Assembly: GCA_014804905.1 (NCBI GenBank)
Contig: JAAUYX010000047.1
Coordinates: forward strand, 42,725-49,342
DNA: 6,618 nt
Direction: 5' to 3'
DNA from: Desulfovibrio sp.
GTDB taxonomy: Bacteria; Desulfobacterota; Desulfovibrionia; Desulfovibrionales; Desulfovibrionaceae
Shown here: positions 1-6,336 of the stretch, one piece after another
Numbering within the stretch: the stretch's first letter is position 1
How the letters are laid out: every line of letters begins with the position of its first letter
Made by a program: the position numbers and the translations under genes
Notes under the pieces: generated by a model
What the model was told of the DNA's origin: nothing
Seen by the model: only the letters and a program-made list of their open reading frames with translations
Databases searched by the model: none

Positions 1-45
1 GATGATTTCGAAATTCCCACCTTCATCAGGACCCAGCCCAACTAG
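1..45 (+). CDS. ftsZ: FtsZ, C-terminal tail (partial, 5' end outside window)
   Basis: The first 14 codons read DDFEIPTFIRTQPN and end at a TAG at 43-45. This matches the conserved C-terminal peptide of the tubulin-like division GTPase FtsZ, whose usual form is acidic residues, then a D/E-I-P-x-F-(I/L)-R-x-Q core. In the family this tail binds FtsA, ZipA and other partners that anchor the Z ring at the membrane. Only the tail is present, so the GTPase domain and the start lie to the left of the window. The call rests on this short but distinctive motif together with the stop in the right place. Nothing in the 45 bases suggests a broken gene. Confidence 0.85.
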   Translation, partial: DDFEIPTFIRTQPN

Positions 46-74
46 CCGGGGCCTGCTGAGCGCCTGCGAGCAAC

Positions 75-90
75 GCGGCCCAGCGGCCGC
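75..90. repeat. Short inverted repeat after ftsZ
   Basis: GCGGCC at 75-80 and GGCCGC at 85-90 form a perfect 6-bp stem with the four-base loop CAGC. It lies 30 bases after the ftsZ stop. No T-run follows, so it is not a standard intrinsic terminator. It is the weakest of three successive hairpins and could be chance in GC-rich DNA. Confidence 0.35.
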
Positions 91-101
91 ACGCCATACC
101 T

Positions 102-130
102 TTTCAGGGCTTGCCTCTTCGGCCCTGAAA
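102..130. repeat. Perfect 9-bp inverted repeat in the ftsZ-CxxC gap
   Basis: TTTCAGGGC at 102-110 is exactly complementary to GCCCTGAAA at 122-130, leaving an 11-base loop. The stem ends one base before the next hairpin begins. There is no T-tract on either strand, so it could act as a Rho-assisted terminator, an mRNA stabiliser for ftsZ, or part of the leader of the following gene. The stem is seen directly; the role is unknown. Confidence 0.6.
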
Positions 131-172
131 TGCCCGCCGGGAGCCCCATTGGGGGGCTCCCAGTGCGGGGCA
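131..172 (+). promoter_or_regulatory. Long leader hairpin just before the CxxC gene
   Basis: GGGAGCCCC at 139-147 pairs perfectly with GGGGCTCCC at 153-161 around the loop ATTGG. Outer arms at 131-137 and 165-172 extend the stem, with small internal loops and one bulged G. The 3' foot lies six bases before the Shine-Dalgarno site at 178-184 of the 67-residue gene. If the leader RNA covers it, it may affect translation or RNA stability. No U-run follows, so a simple terminator is unlikely. No known riboswitch class was recognised. Confidence 0.55.
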
Positions 173-177
173 TCCCG

Positions 178-184
178 AAGGAGG
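178..184 (+). promoter_or_regulatory. Ribosome binding site of the CxxC gene
   Basis: AAGGAGG is a near-perfect Shine-Dalgarno site, six bases before the ATG at 191. It decides the start: the frame is open back to the window edge, but the upstream codons cross the ftsZ end and the hairpins and have no comparable ribosome site. Confidence 0.85.
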
Positions 185-190
185 GGGCAT

Positions 191-394
191 ATGTCCTATT
201 TCGGCCCCAGACAAGCGCAAACCACCCTGCCGTGCCCCACGTGCGGCGCACCCCTCACTATCGAGCGCTCCTGCCGCGAGGTGCGGATGCGCTGCCCGGC
301 CTGCGGCAAGAGCTTTCCGCTCAAGGACTTCATCGGCAATGCCGACGAGGCCATGGAGCAGTTCCTCGAAAACGTCTATTGCGACCGCATCTAG
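191..394 (+). CDS. Small dual-CxxC zinc-ribbon-like protein, function unknown
   Basis: A 67-residue protein with CPTCG at residues 15-19 and CPACG at 35-39. The two pairs are 16 residues apart, as in small zinc ribbons where four cysteines hold one metal. Between them is an Arg/Glu-rich stretch with a further Cys at 28. After them comes an acidic, probably helical tail (about 50-62) with a Cys at 64. There is no signal peptide or membrane segment, so it is likely cytoplasmic. A strong ribosome site supports the ATG at 191. It lies between ftsZ and a flagellin, both on the same strand. I recall families of small dual-CxxC proteins, some of them selenoproteins, in sulphate reducers. This copy uses Cys throughout and ends in TAG. 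A metal-binding regulator or a thiol redox protein are the main options; neither is shown. Confidence 0.8.
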   Translation: MSYFGPRQAQTTLPCPTCGAPLTIERSCREVRMRCPACGKSFPLKDFIGNADEAMEQFLENVYCDRI

Positions 395-486
395 GGGGCG
401 CAGTTCAAAGCCCCGACTCCCGCCTTTCACGCACGACCGTCCCGGCTGCCCGAATTTTCCGGGCGCGCGACTTTCGTGTTTATGGC

Positions 487-503
487 GAGGCAGCAGGTAT
501 GCC
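487..503 (+). promoter_or_regulatory. Possible sigma-54-type promoter before the flagellin
   Basis: AGGCA at 488-492 and TGCC at 500-503 place the GG (489-490) and GC (501-502) dinucleotides exactly ten bases apart, as in the -24/-12 elements read by RpoN. The flanking bases fit the consensus only partly: A instead of T before GG, and AT instead of TT before GC. It would give a leader of roughly 65-70 bases. Flagellar genes are often under sigma-54 or sigma-28, and no sigma-28 match was seen here. The match is weak and may be chance. Confidence 0.22.
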
Positions 504-531
504 CGCTCCGCATCCCTGCCTTTTTCCCGAG

Positions 532-569
532 TTTTGCATAGATTTTGCATTTCAGCGTAGCAGCAAATC
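532..569 (+). promoter_or_regulatory. Flagellin leader: direct repeat and hairpin
   Basis: TTTTGCAT occurs twice, at 532-539 and 543-550, with an 11-base period, close to one helical turn. The second copy can also pair: GATTTTGC at 541-548 with GCAAATC at 563-569, with one bulged T and a 14-base loop. The weak ribosome site GGGGA (572-576) follows directly. The repeat could be a protein site on DNA, and the hairpin could act on the mRNA. Both are seen directly; neither role is shown. Confidence 0.35.
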
Positions 570-580
570 CCGGGGAAAAA

Positions 581-1885
581 ATGTCGCTGGTCATCAATCA
601 CAATCTCATGGCGGGCAATGTGGCCCGCTCGCTCAATGCCCATTACGGGCGTCTTGCGCAGTCGACGCAGCGGCTCTCCACCGGGATGCGCATCAATGGC
701 GCCGCGGACGATGCCGCGGGCCTCGCCATCCGGGAATTGCAGCGCGCGGACATCGCGGCCATGATGCAGGGCTCGCGCAATGCCAATGACGCCATTTCTC
801 TCATCCAGACCGCAGACGGGGCCCTGGACATCATCGATGAAAAGCTGGTGCGCCTGAAGGAGCTGGCCGAGCAGGCGGCCACGGGCACCTATGATTCCAC
901 CCAGCGACTGATGATTGAGTCCGAATACCAGCAGATGGCGTCCGAAATCACGCGCATCGCCAACGCCACGGATTTCAACGGCGTCAAGCTGTTGAACGGC
1001 ACCCTCTCCGGCGCGCATGACGGTTCGGGCATCAATGCCACGGGCAGCCTCAAGATACATTTCGGCTCGGGCAACGACAGCGCCGAGGATTATTACTACA
1101 TCCAGATCGGCGACTGCACCGCCGCCGCTCTAGGCGTGGGCAACCAGGCCATAGCTGTGCGACCGCGAACGAAAACGGTCTTTCTTTCCCCCGCCGGGGA
1201 GGAACTGACGCAGACACAGGGCTATGTCACCCTCGACGGCAAGCCCTTCACCCCGCAGCGCAGCATCGATGACATCCATCCCGTCTACAGTGTGCCGGAT
1301 GATGGAGGCCAAGGTCTGGTCAGCCAGCATCCGGCCCCCGGCCAGTATGCATTTATCAATGGTGGCTCGCAGTATCAGGGGAACGGTCCGTATCAGGCAC
1401 ATCTCGTTAACTATCAGGGGAAGATGGTCCCCACCTATGCCGACGAGGCCGGTAACCACCCCCTGAAGCTTCTGGTGATGGGCGATGTTTTTCAGGATGC
1501 ACAGGGGAATGTTGTGGACCCGAAAGATGTCGTCCGGCAGGAAGTTCCCATCGGCGGCACCGAAACCGTCCATGCCGACGCCTATACCGTCTCCACGCAG
1601 GAAGCGGCGCAAAGGGCGCTCGAGGGAATCAACAACGCCATTGTTTCCAAGGACAAAATCCGCGCCCACCTGGGCGCCATCCAGAACCGACTGGAAAACA
1701 CCATCACCAATCTCGCCACCCAGGCGGAAAACCTTCAGGCGGCCGAGTCGCGCATTTCCGATGTGGATGTGAGCACGGAAATGACCGAGTTCGTGCGCAA
1801 CCAGATACTCACCCAGTCGGCCGTGGCCATGCTCTCGCAGGCCAATTCCCTGCCGCAGATGGCCATGCAGCTCATCGGCGGCTAG
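581..1885 (+). CDS. Flagellin (filament protein)
   Basis: A complete 434-residue flagellin, exported by the flagellar type III system to build the filament. The start MSLVINHN at 581 is the classic flagellin N-terminus; an in-frame TTG at 545 would add 12 non-homologous residues and is rejected. Residues 1-140 form the N-terminal D0/D1 helices (NRLSTGxRI-like RLSTGMRING at 31-40, then DDAAGLAI). Residues 336-434 form the C-terminal D1/D0 part, including KIRAHLGAIQNRLENTI and the ending MAMQLIGG. Between them, about residues 189-335 form a long insert rich in Gly, Tyr and Gln, likely a surface-exposed D2-type domain. One cysteine, residue 179, sits just before the insert, which is unusual for flagellins. 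GC falls from 81/120 bases at 601-720 to 67/120 at 1381-1500 (hand count). The ribosome site is weak. No other flagellar gene is in the window, so which flagellin paralogue this is cannot be told. Confidence 0.96.
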   Translation: MSLVINHNLMAGNVARSLNAHYGRLAQSTQRLSTGMRINGAADDAAGLAIRELQRADIAAMMQGSRNANDAISLIQTADGALDIIDEKLVRLKELAEQAATGTYDSTQRLMIESEYQQMASEITRIANATDFNGVKLLNGTLSGAHDGSGINATGSLKIHFGSGNDSAEDYYYIQIGDCTAAALGVGNQAIAVRPRTKTVFLSPAGEELTQTQGYVTLDGKPFTPQRSIDDIHPVYSVPDDGGQGLVSQHPAPGQYAFINGGSQYQGNGPYQAHLVNYQGKMVPTYADEAGNHPLKLLVMGDVFQDAQGNVVDPKDVVRQEVPIGGTETVHADAYTVSTQEAAQRALEGINNAIVSKDKIRAHLGAIQNRLENTITNLATQAENLQAAESRISDVDVSTEMTEFVRNQILTQSAVAMLSQANSLPQMAMQLIGG

Positions 1886-1897
1886 GTCTTGTGGCGC

Positions 1898-4018
1898 CTA
1901 TGGCGCGTCAAAGCGGTCGAAACTGAGCGTGAGCCCCGCGCGGCCCTGCGTAGCCGAGCGGAGGGACGTGGAAAAGCCGAAGAGCCGCCGCAGCGGGGCC
2001 GTGCCGCGCAACAGCTTGCGGCCCGACTGGTCCTCCACATCCTCCACCTTGCCCGACGCCGTGGTGAAGAGCCCAATGGCCGCGCCCAGAAATTCCTCGG
2101 GCACGGTGATTTCCGTCCTCATGATAGGCTCCAGCGTGAGGGGGCGCGCCTCCGTGAGCGCCTCGCGCAGGGCCTGCGCCGCCGCCATGCGGCAGCCGGG
2201 CACGGTGGTGAGCCCTTCCGTGCGTTCCACCCCGGTGATGACCACCTCCACATCCACCACGGGCCAGCCGGTGGCGACGCCGCTTTGCAGGCCATCGCGC
2301 ACGCCTTCCAGCGCCGCCTCCAGCAAGGCCGGGGGCAGGAGCTTGCGCGCCTCGCGCTCGTCCTTGGGCAGAAAGTCGCCCACAAGAACGAGATTGCCCG
2401 CATCCCGCGGCCTGGGGGAAACGCGCAGGGCCACGTCGCCCTGCTGGCGCTCCTTGCCGAATTCCCGGTCAAAGATGGCATGGGCGCTGGCCTCGCGGCT
2501 CACGGTCTCGCGCAGCACGGCCTGCGGCTGGCCCGCGCGCGGGCTGATGCCGTACTCGCGCCGGATGCGCTCCTGCAATACGTCCAGATGGAGCTCGCCC
2601 ATGCCGGAGACCATGCGAAGGCCCGAATCCTCGTCGAGGCTGAAGGTGAGGGTGGGGTCCTCCTCGGCAAAGCGGGCGAGGGCCTCGTCCAGCGTCTTGC
2701 CCTCGTCGGCGTTGCGCGGCTCAAGGGCCAAGGTGATGACCGGCGGTTGCGCGGCTATGGCCTCAAGCCTGGCATCAAGGCCGCGACCGCAGCAGGTGTC
2801 GCCCGTGTGCGCCGAGCGCAGGCCGACGAGGGCGGCAATGTCGCCCGTGCCCACACTTTCCAGCTGCTCGCGCCTGTCCGCATGGAGGCGGAAGATGCGG
2901 CCCACGCGCTCGGCCTGCTCGCTGCCCGCGCCGTCGGAGCCCGTGCCGAGCACGCGCACGGTCTCCCCCTCGCGGACTGTCCCTGCATAGACGCGGGCAA
3001 AGGCGAGCTTGCGGCCGTTCTCCACCAGCACCTTGAAAACCAACGCGGCCAGCGGGGCCTCCGGGTCGGGCCCGATGAGCAGCTCTCCTCCGTCCGCGGT
3101 TTCGGCCAGGGGCGGGGGCACGTCCAGCGGCGAGGGCAGGTAGTCACGCACCCCGTCGAGCAGGGGCTGCACGCCCATGTTGCGCAATGCCGAGCCGCAA
3201 AAGACGGGCACGATGGCGCGCGCAAGGGTGGCGCGCCGCAAGGCCGCGCGGATGTCGGCCTCCTCGGGCGCGCCTTCGATCCAGAGCTCGAGAAAGGCGT
3301 CGTCCGCCTCGGCGAGGCGCTCCAGCAACTGCTCGCGCCAGGGCGCGGCCACGGCGGCCTCCTCTGGGGACCATGGGGCGCGCGTCACGGTGCTGCCCTG
3401 GTCGTCAGGGCTGAAGTTCACGGTCTCGCCGCTGATGAGGTCCAGCACGCCGGAAAAGGCCTCCCCCTGGCCGAGAGGGGCGGTGACGGCCACGGCATTG
3501 GCCTTCAGGCGTCCGCGCATGGCTTCGAGTACCGCGGCAAAGTCCGCACCGAGACGGTCCAGCTTGTTGACAAAGGCGATTTTCGGCACGCCGAACTGCT
3601 CGGACTGCCGCCACACCGTCTCGGACTGCGGCTCCACGCCGCCCACGGCGCAAAACACGCCCACAGCGCCGTCGAGCACGCGCAGGCTGCGCTCCACCTC
3701 GATGGTGAAGTCCACATGGCCTGGCGTGTCGATGATGTTAAGCGTGGCGTCGCCCCAGGTGCAGGTGGTGCAGGCCGAGGCGATGGTGATGCCGCGCTCC
3801 TGCTCCTCGGGGAGGTAGTCCATGGTGGCGGAGCCGTCATGCACTTCGCCCATGCGGTGAATCTTGCGGCTGTAAAAGAGCATCCGCTCTGTGAGGGTGG
3901 TCTTACCGGCGTCGATGTGGGCGATGATGCCCAGATTGCGGATGCGCCGGATGGCGCGCAGGGCCGGGCTGTCGGGATTTTTGGAGGATGCGGGGCGCGT
4001 GTCTGCGGCTGGGGGCAT
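1898..4018 (-). CDS. Elongation factor G paralogue (EF-G2-like GTPase)
   Basis: A 706-residue, full-length member of the EF-G family of ribosomal GTPases. The G domain has AHIDAGKTT (33-41), RGIT (75-78), DTPGH (97-101), NKLD (151-154) and GSA (275-277). Domain II follows at about 315-410, and domain III contains MGELHLDVLQERI (473-485). Domain IV is at about 490-625 and domain V, with LRSATQGRA, at about 638-706. The DYLPEEQERGIT switch region and the domain IV tip (about 594-612) differ from housekeeping EF-G. The tip has ERTEGLTTVPG where translocases usually carry a His followed by DSSE-type residues. This suggests a second EF-G, perhaps for ribosome recycling or a special state; that is inference. 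GGAGG at 4026-4030 (read on the minus strand) lies seven bases from the ATG. It is the last gene of the arg operon and ends 12 bases from the flagellin stop. Confidence 0.93.
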   Translation of the reverse strand: MPPAADTRPASSKNPDSPALRAIRRIRNLGIIAHIDAGKTTLTERMLFYSRKIHRMGEVHDGSATMDYLPEEQERGITIASACTTCTWGDATLNIIDTPGHVDFTIEVERSLRVLDGAVGVFCAVGGVEPQSETVWRQSEQFGVPKIAFVNKLDRLGADFAAVLEAMRGRLKANAVAVTAPLGQGEAFSGVLDLISGETVNFSPDDQGSTVTRAPWSPEEAAVAAPWREQLLERLAEADDAFLELWIEGAPEEADIRAALRRATLARAIVPVFCGSALRNMGVQPLLDGVRDYLPSPLDVPPPLAETADGGELLIGPDPEAPLAALVFKVLVENGRKLAFARVYAGTVREGETVRVLGTGSDGAGSEQAERVGRIFRLHADRREQLESVGTGDIAALVGLRSAHTGDTCCGRGLDARLEAIAAQPPVITLALEPRNADEGKTLDEALARFAEEDPTLTFSLDEDSGLRMVSGMGELHLDVLQERIRREYGISPRAGQPQAVLRETVSREASAHAIFDREFGKERQQGDVALRVSPRPRDAGNLVLVGDFLPKDEREARKLLPPALLEAALEGVRDGLQSGVATGWPVVDVEVVITGVERTEGLTTVPGCRMAAAQALREALTEARPLTLEPIMRTEITVPEEFLGAAIGLFTTASGKVEDVEDQSGRKLLRGTAPLRRLFGFSTSLRSATQGRAGLTLSFDRFDAP

Positions 4019-4025
4019 GGCGGGG

Positions 4026-4030
4026 CCTCC
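4026..4030 (-). promoter_or_regulatory. Ribosome binding site of the EF-G paralogue
   Basis: The minus strand reads GGAGG, seven bases before the ATG at 4018. It lies inside the 30-base gap after the upstream gene and fixes the start at MPPAADTRP, about 25 residues before the conserved RNLGIIAHIDAGKTT region. Confidence 0.8.
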
Positions 4031-4048
4031 GTTGCGCCGGGGCGCGGT

Positions 4049-4918
4049 TCAGGATGCGTCGGGAGAAAAAGCCCGTTGGGGCCATGGGGAAAAGGCCTGC
4101 CGGGAAACGGTGAAAAATTCCGGCGTCAGGCCCGGATGCAGCCAGAAGCCCTCGCAGCCGGGGGCGAGCGTCAGGGGCGCATCGGGTGCGGGCGTGAGCG
4201 GTGTGCCTGCGGGGCGGAAGACGGCATCGGCGAGGTCCGATGCCGCGAGCGCGGCCTCGAGGGCGCGCTTTCCCCCATGGGCAAAGGCGAGCACCTCGCG
4301 GTCGAGGTCGGCGCCCGCCTCCACACGCAGGCGCGGGGGGCGGCGTTCCTCATAACAGGGAATGCCGCGGGCGCGGATGTCCTGCGCCACCGCGTCCAAA
4401 TCCCCGGCATGGAGAAGGACAAGGCGGCCGCAGGGGCCGGGGAGGGCGGCAAGTTCATCGAGGAGGGCGCTCACGCGGTCCGCAGCCGGAGAAAAAACCT
4501 CCTCCACGCCGCTGAGTTCGAGGCTGACAAGGGCTGGCTGCTGTGGGGCATCGCCAAGGGCAAGGGCGGCCACATGGGGCACGCCCGCAAGCAGGGCTGC
4601 GGCGCAGGCGGCCGTGAGCCTCGCCGCGGCCGCATAGGCCGGGGAAAGGACGAGGAGAGCCCAGGGCGCGGGCGCGCGCGAAGATGCGCGCTGAAAGCCC
4701 AGGCGGGCGCTCGTTTCCGTCACGTCCCGGCGCGAGGCGCTTTCGCCGAAATGAAAATGGGCCAGGGCCAGCCCGGTCTTGAGGGCCGCGCGAAAGCGCG
4801 CGGGCGTCGCCTCGTAGGCCGCCGCGGCGACGCTGTCCGCCACGCGGGCGCCCGTGAGCCATGCGGGCCACGGCGGCGGCGCAATGGCCGCGCCTTCGTC
4901 CTGCGCGGCGGTGGGCAT
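4049..4918 (-). CDS. Unknown protein with histidinol-dehydrogenase-like patterns
   Basis: A 289-residue, very Ala-rich soluble protein that I do not recognise by name. The ATG shares its A with the argH stop (TGATG on the minus strand), so translation is probably coupled; an AAAGG lies ten bases upstream. The open frame extends 40 codons further into argH, but that part is Arg/Gly-rich and reads as shadow. Two stretches recall histidinol dehydrogenase. Residues 39-60 end in AHFHFGES, like the helix ending FHEAQ. Residues 86-153 have the order AGVPHV, then PAL, then LSGVEEVF and an ALL helix, like the two-layer nucleotide-binding core. The catalytic Glu-His pair of that enzyme is not visible and the protein is much shorter than its usual 430 or so residues. 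It may be a degenerate relative with another job. Its place between argH and an EF-G does not settle the role. Confidence 0.8.
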   Translation of the reverse strand: MPTAAQDEGAAIAPPPWPAWLTGARVADSVAAAAYEATPARFRAALKTGLALAHFHFGESASRRDVTETSARLGFQRASSRAPAPWALLVLSPAYAAAARLTAACAAALLAGVPHVAALALGDAPQQPALVSLELSGVEEVFSPAADRVSALLDELAALPGPCGRLVLLHAGDLDAVAQDIRARGIPCYEERRPPRLRVEAGADLDREVLAFAHGGKRALEAALAASDLADAVFRPAGTPLTPAPDAPLTLAPGCEGFWLHPGLTPEFFTVSRQAFSPWPQRAFSPDAS

Positions 4919-6327
4919 CAATCGGGCGCCTTTCGTGCGGTCGCTTCGAGCCAGCGGCGCATATCCTCGAGCTGGCGCTCCACGGAGCGCGGACCCGTGC
5001 CCCCCGGCGTTTCCCGGCGCTCCACGGCGGCGGCGCACTGGAGCACTTTGTAGACATCCTCGCCGATACGCGGCGAGAGCGCCTGAAGCTCGGGCAGGGT
5101 CAAATCCTCAAGGCCCTTGTTTTCGCGCTCGGCAGCAGCCACGGCCTCGCCGGTGACGTGGTGCGCCTCCCGGAAGGGCAGGCCCTTGGCCACGAGATAG
5201 TCGGCCAGTTCCGTGGCATTGAGGAAGCCCGCTGTGCAGGCCTCGCGCATCCGCTCCGTGCGGAAGGCGAGCTCGCCCAGCATGGCGGCCATGATGGAGA
5301 GGGAGGCCGACACAGTGGCATTGGCGTCCAGGAAGCCTTCCTTGTCCTCCTGCATGTCGCGGTTATAGGCCAGCGGCAGGCCCTTCATGACGGTGAGAAG
5401 GCCCATGAGCGCGCCATAGACGCGGCCGGTCTTGCCGCGCATGAGCTCCGCCACGTCCGGATTCTTTTTTTGCGGCATGATGGACGAGCCCGTGGAAAAG
5501 GCGTCCGGCAGGCGCACGAAGCCGAAGGCCGGGTTGGCCCAGAGCACGATTTCCTCGCAAAGGCGCGAGAGGTGCATCATGATGGTGGCGGCGTCAAAGA
5601 GCGCCTCCAGCACGAAGTCGCGGTCCGAAACCGCGTCCATGGAATTGGCGAGGATGCCCGCAAAGTCCACTTCGTCCGCCACGGCAGCCGGGTCCAGCGG
5701 ATAGGTGGTCCCGGCGAGAGCCGCCGCGCCCAGCGGGGACACGCGCACGCGTGAAAGCGTGTCCTCAAGGCGCCCGGCGTCACGCCGGAACATCCAGGCA
5801 TAGGCCAGCAGATGCTGGGCGAGGCTCACGGGCTGCGCTGGCTGGAGATGCGTGTAGCCGGGGAGGATGTCCCCCCGGTGTTCTTCGGCGCAGCGCGTAA
5901 GCGCCCCGCAGAGGCCGACGAGGCCCTTGCGCCAGCCCTCCAGCGCGTCCGCCACGAAAAGGCGGAAGGTCAGTGCCACCTGGTCGTTGCGGCTGCGGCC
6001 GGTGTGGAGCTTCTTGCCCGCGTCGCCGATGAGCTCGGTGAGCCGGGCCTCGATGTTCATGTGCACATCTTCCAGCGCGGGCTGCCACACGAAGGCGCCG
6101 GAGCGGATTTCGGCCGCCACCTTGTCCAGCCCCTCGACGATGCGGGAGGCCTCGTCGGCTGTTATGACGCCCTGGCGCCCCAGCATCCGGGCATGGGCCT
6201 TGGAGGCGCGGATATCCTGCTCCCAGAGGGCGCGGTCATAGTGCTGCGAATCCGTATAGGCCGCCACGGCCTCGGCGGGCCCGGCGCTGAAGCGGCCGCC
6301 CCAGGTGCTGTTGGTGTGCGCTGCCAT
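4918..6327 (-). CDS. argH: Argininosuccinate lyase
   Basis: A complete 469-residue protein that splits argininosuccinate into arginine and fumarate, the last step of arginine synthesis; a cytoplasmic homotetramer in the family. The fumarase/aspartase superfamily signatures are all present: STWGGRF at 7-13, HTGRSRNDQ at 108-116, GYTHLQPAQP at 157-166 with the catalytic-acid His160, and the mobile loop GSSIMPQKKNPD at 280-291 with its Ser pair and Lys287/Asn289. Length is normal for the family (about 460). The ATG follows the argG stop by nine bases, with a G-rich ribosome site (AGGGGG) overlapping that stop. Its own TGA overlaps the next ATG by one base. No missing key residue was seen, so it should be active. 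Confidence 0.97.
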   Translation of the reverse strand: MAAHTNSTWGGRFSAGPAEAVAAYTDSQHYDRALWEQDIRASKAHARMLGRQGVITADEASRIVEGLDKVAAEIRSGAFVWQPALEDVHMNIEARLTELIGDAGKKLHTGRSRNDQVALTFRLFVADALEGWRKGLVGLCGALTRCAEEHRGDILPGYTHLQPAQPVSLAQHLLAYAWMFRRDAGRLEDTLSRVRVSPLGAAALAGTTYPLDPAAVADEVDFAGILANSMDAVSDRDFVLEALFDAATIMMHLSRLCEEIVLWANPAFGFVRLPDAFSTGSSIMPQKKNPDVAELMRGKTGRVYGALMGLLTVMKGLPLAYNRDMQEDKEGFLDANATVSASLSIMAAMLGELAFRTERMREACTAGFLNATELADYLVAKGLPFREAHHVTGEAVAAAERENKGLEDLTLPELQALSPRIGEDVYKVLQCAAAVERRETPGGTGPRSVERQLEDMRRWLEATARKAPD

Positions 6328-6336
6328 CCTTGCCCC

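Noticed and set aside
2..190. N-terminal extension of the CxxC protein back to position 2
   Set aside because: It would read through the ftsZ end in another frame and through the hairpins; the strong ribosome site before 191 gives a better start.
448..464. GCCCG...CGGGC inverted repeat as terminator of the CxxC gene
   Set aside because: The stem has only five base pairs and no T-run follows; expected by chance at this GC content.
545..580. TTG start for the flagellin
   Set aside because: It adds 12 residues before MSLVINHN, where flagellins normally begin, and overlaps the leader hairpin.
104..1060. A minus-strand open frame of 318 codons under the CxxC gene and the flagellin start
   Set aside because: It overlaps two supported genes on the other strand and shows no domain; a shadow of GC-rich coding.
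4919..5038. Forty-residue N-terminal extension of the HisD-like protein into argH
   Set aside because: The extra part is Arg/Gly-rich and lies wholly over argH coding; the stop/start overlap at 4918 is the usual operon arrangement.
1889..5053. A plus-strand open frame of 1054 codons antisense to the EF-G, HisD-like and argH genes
   Set aside because: It runs across three well-supported genes, has no ribosome site or recognisable domain, and has the Arg/Gly/Ala/His-rich composition expected from the complement of GC-rich codons. A shadow frame explains it.
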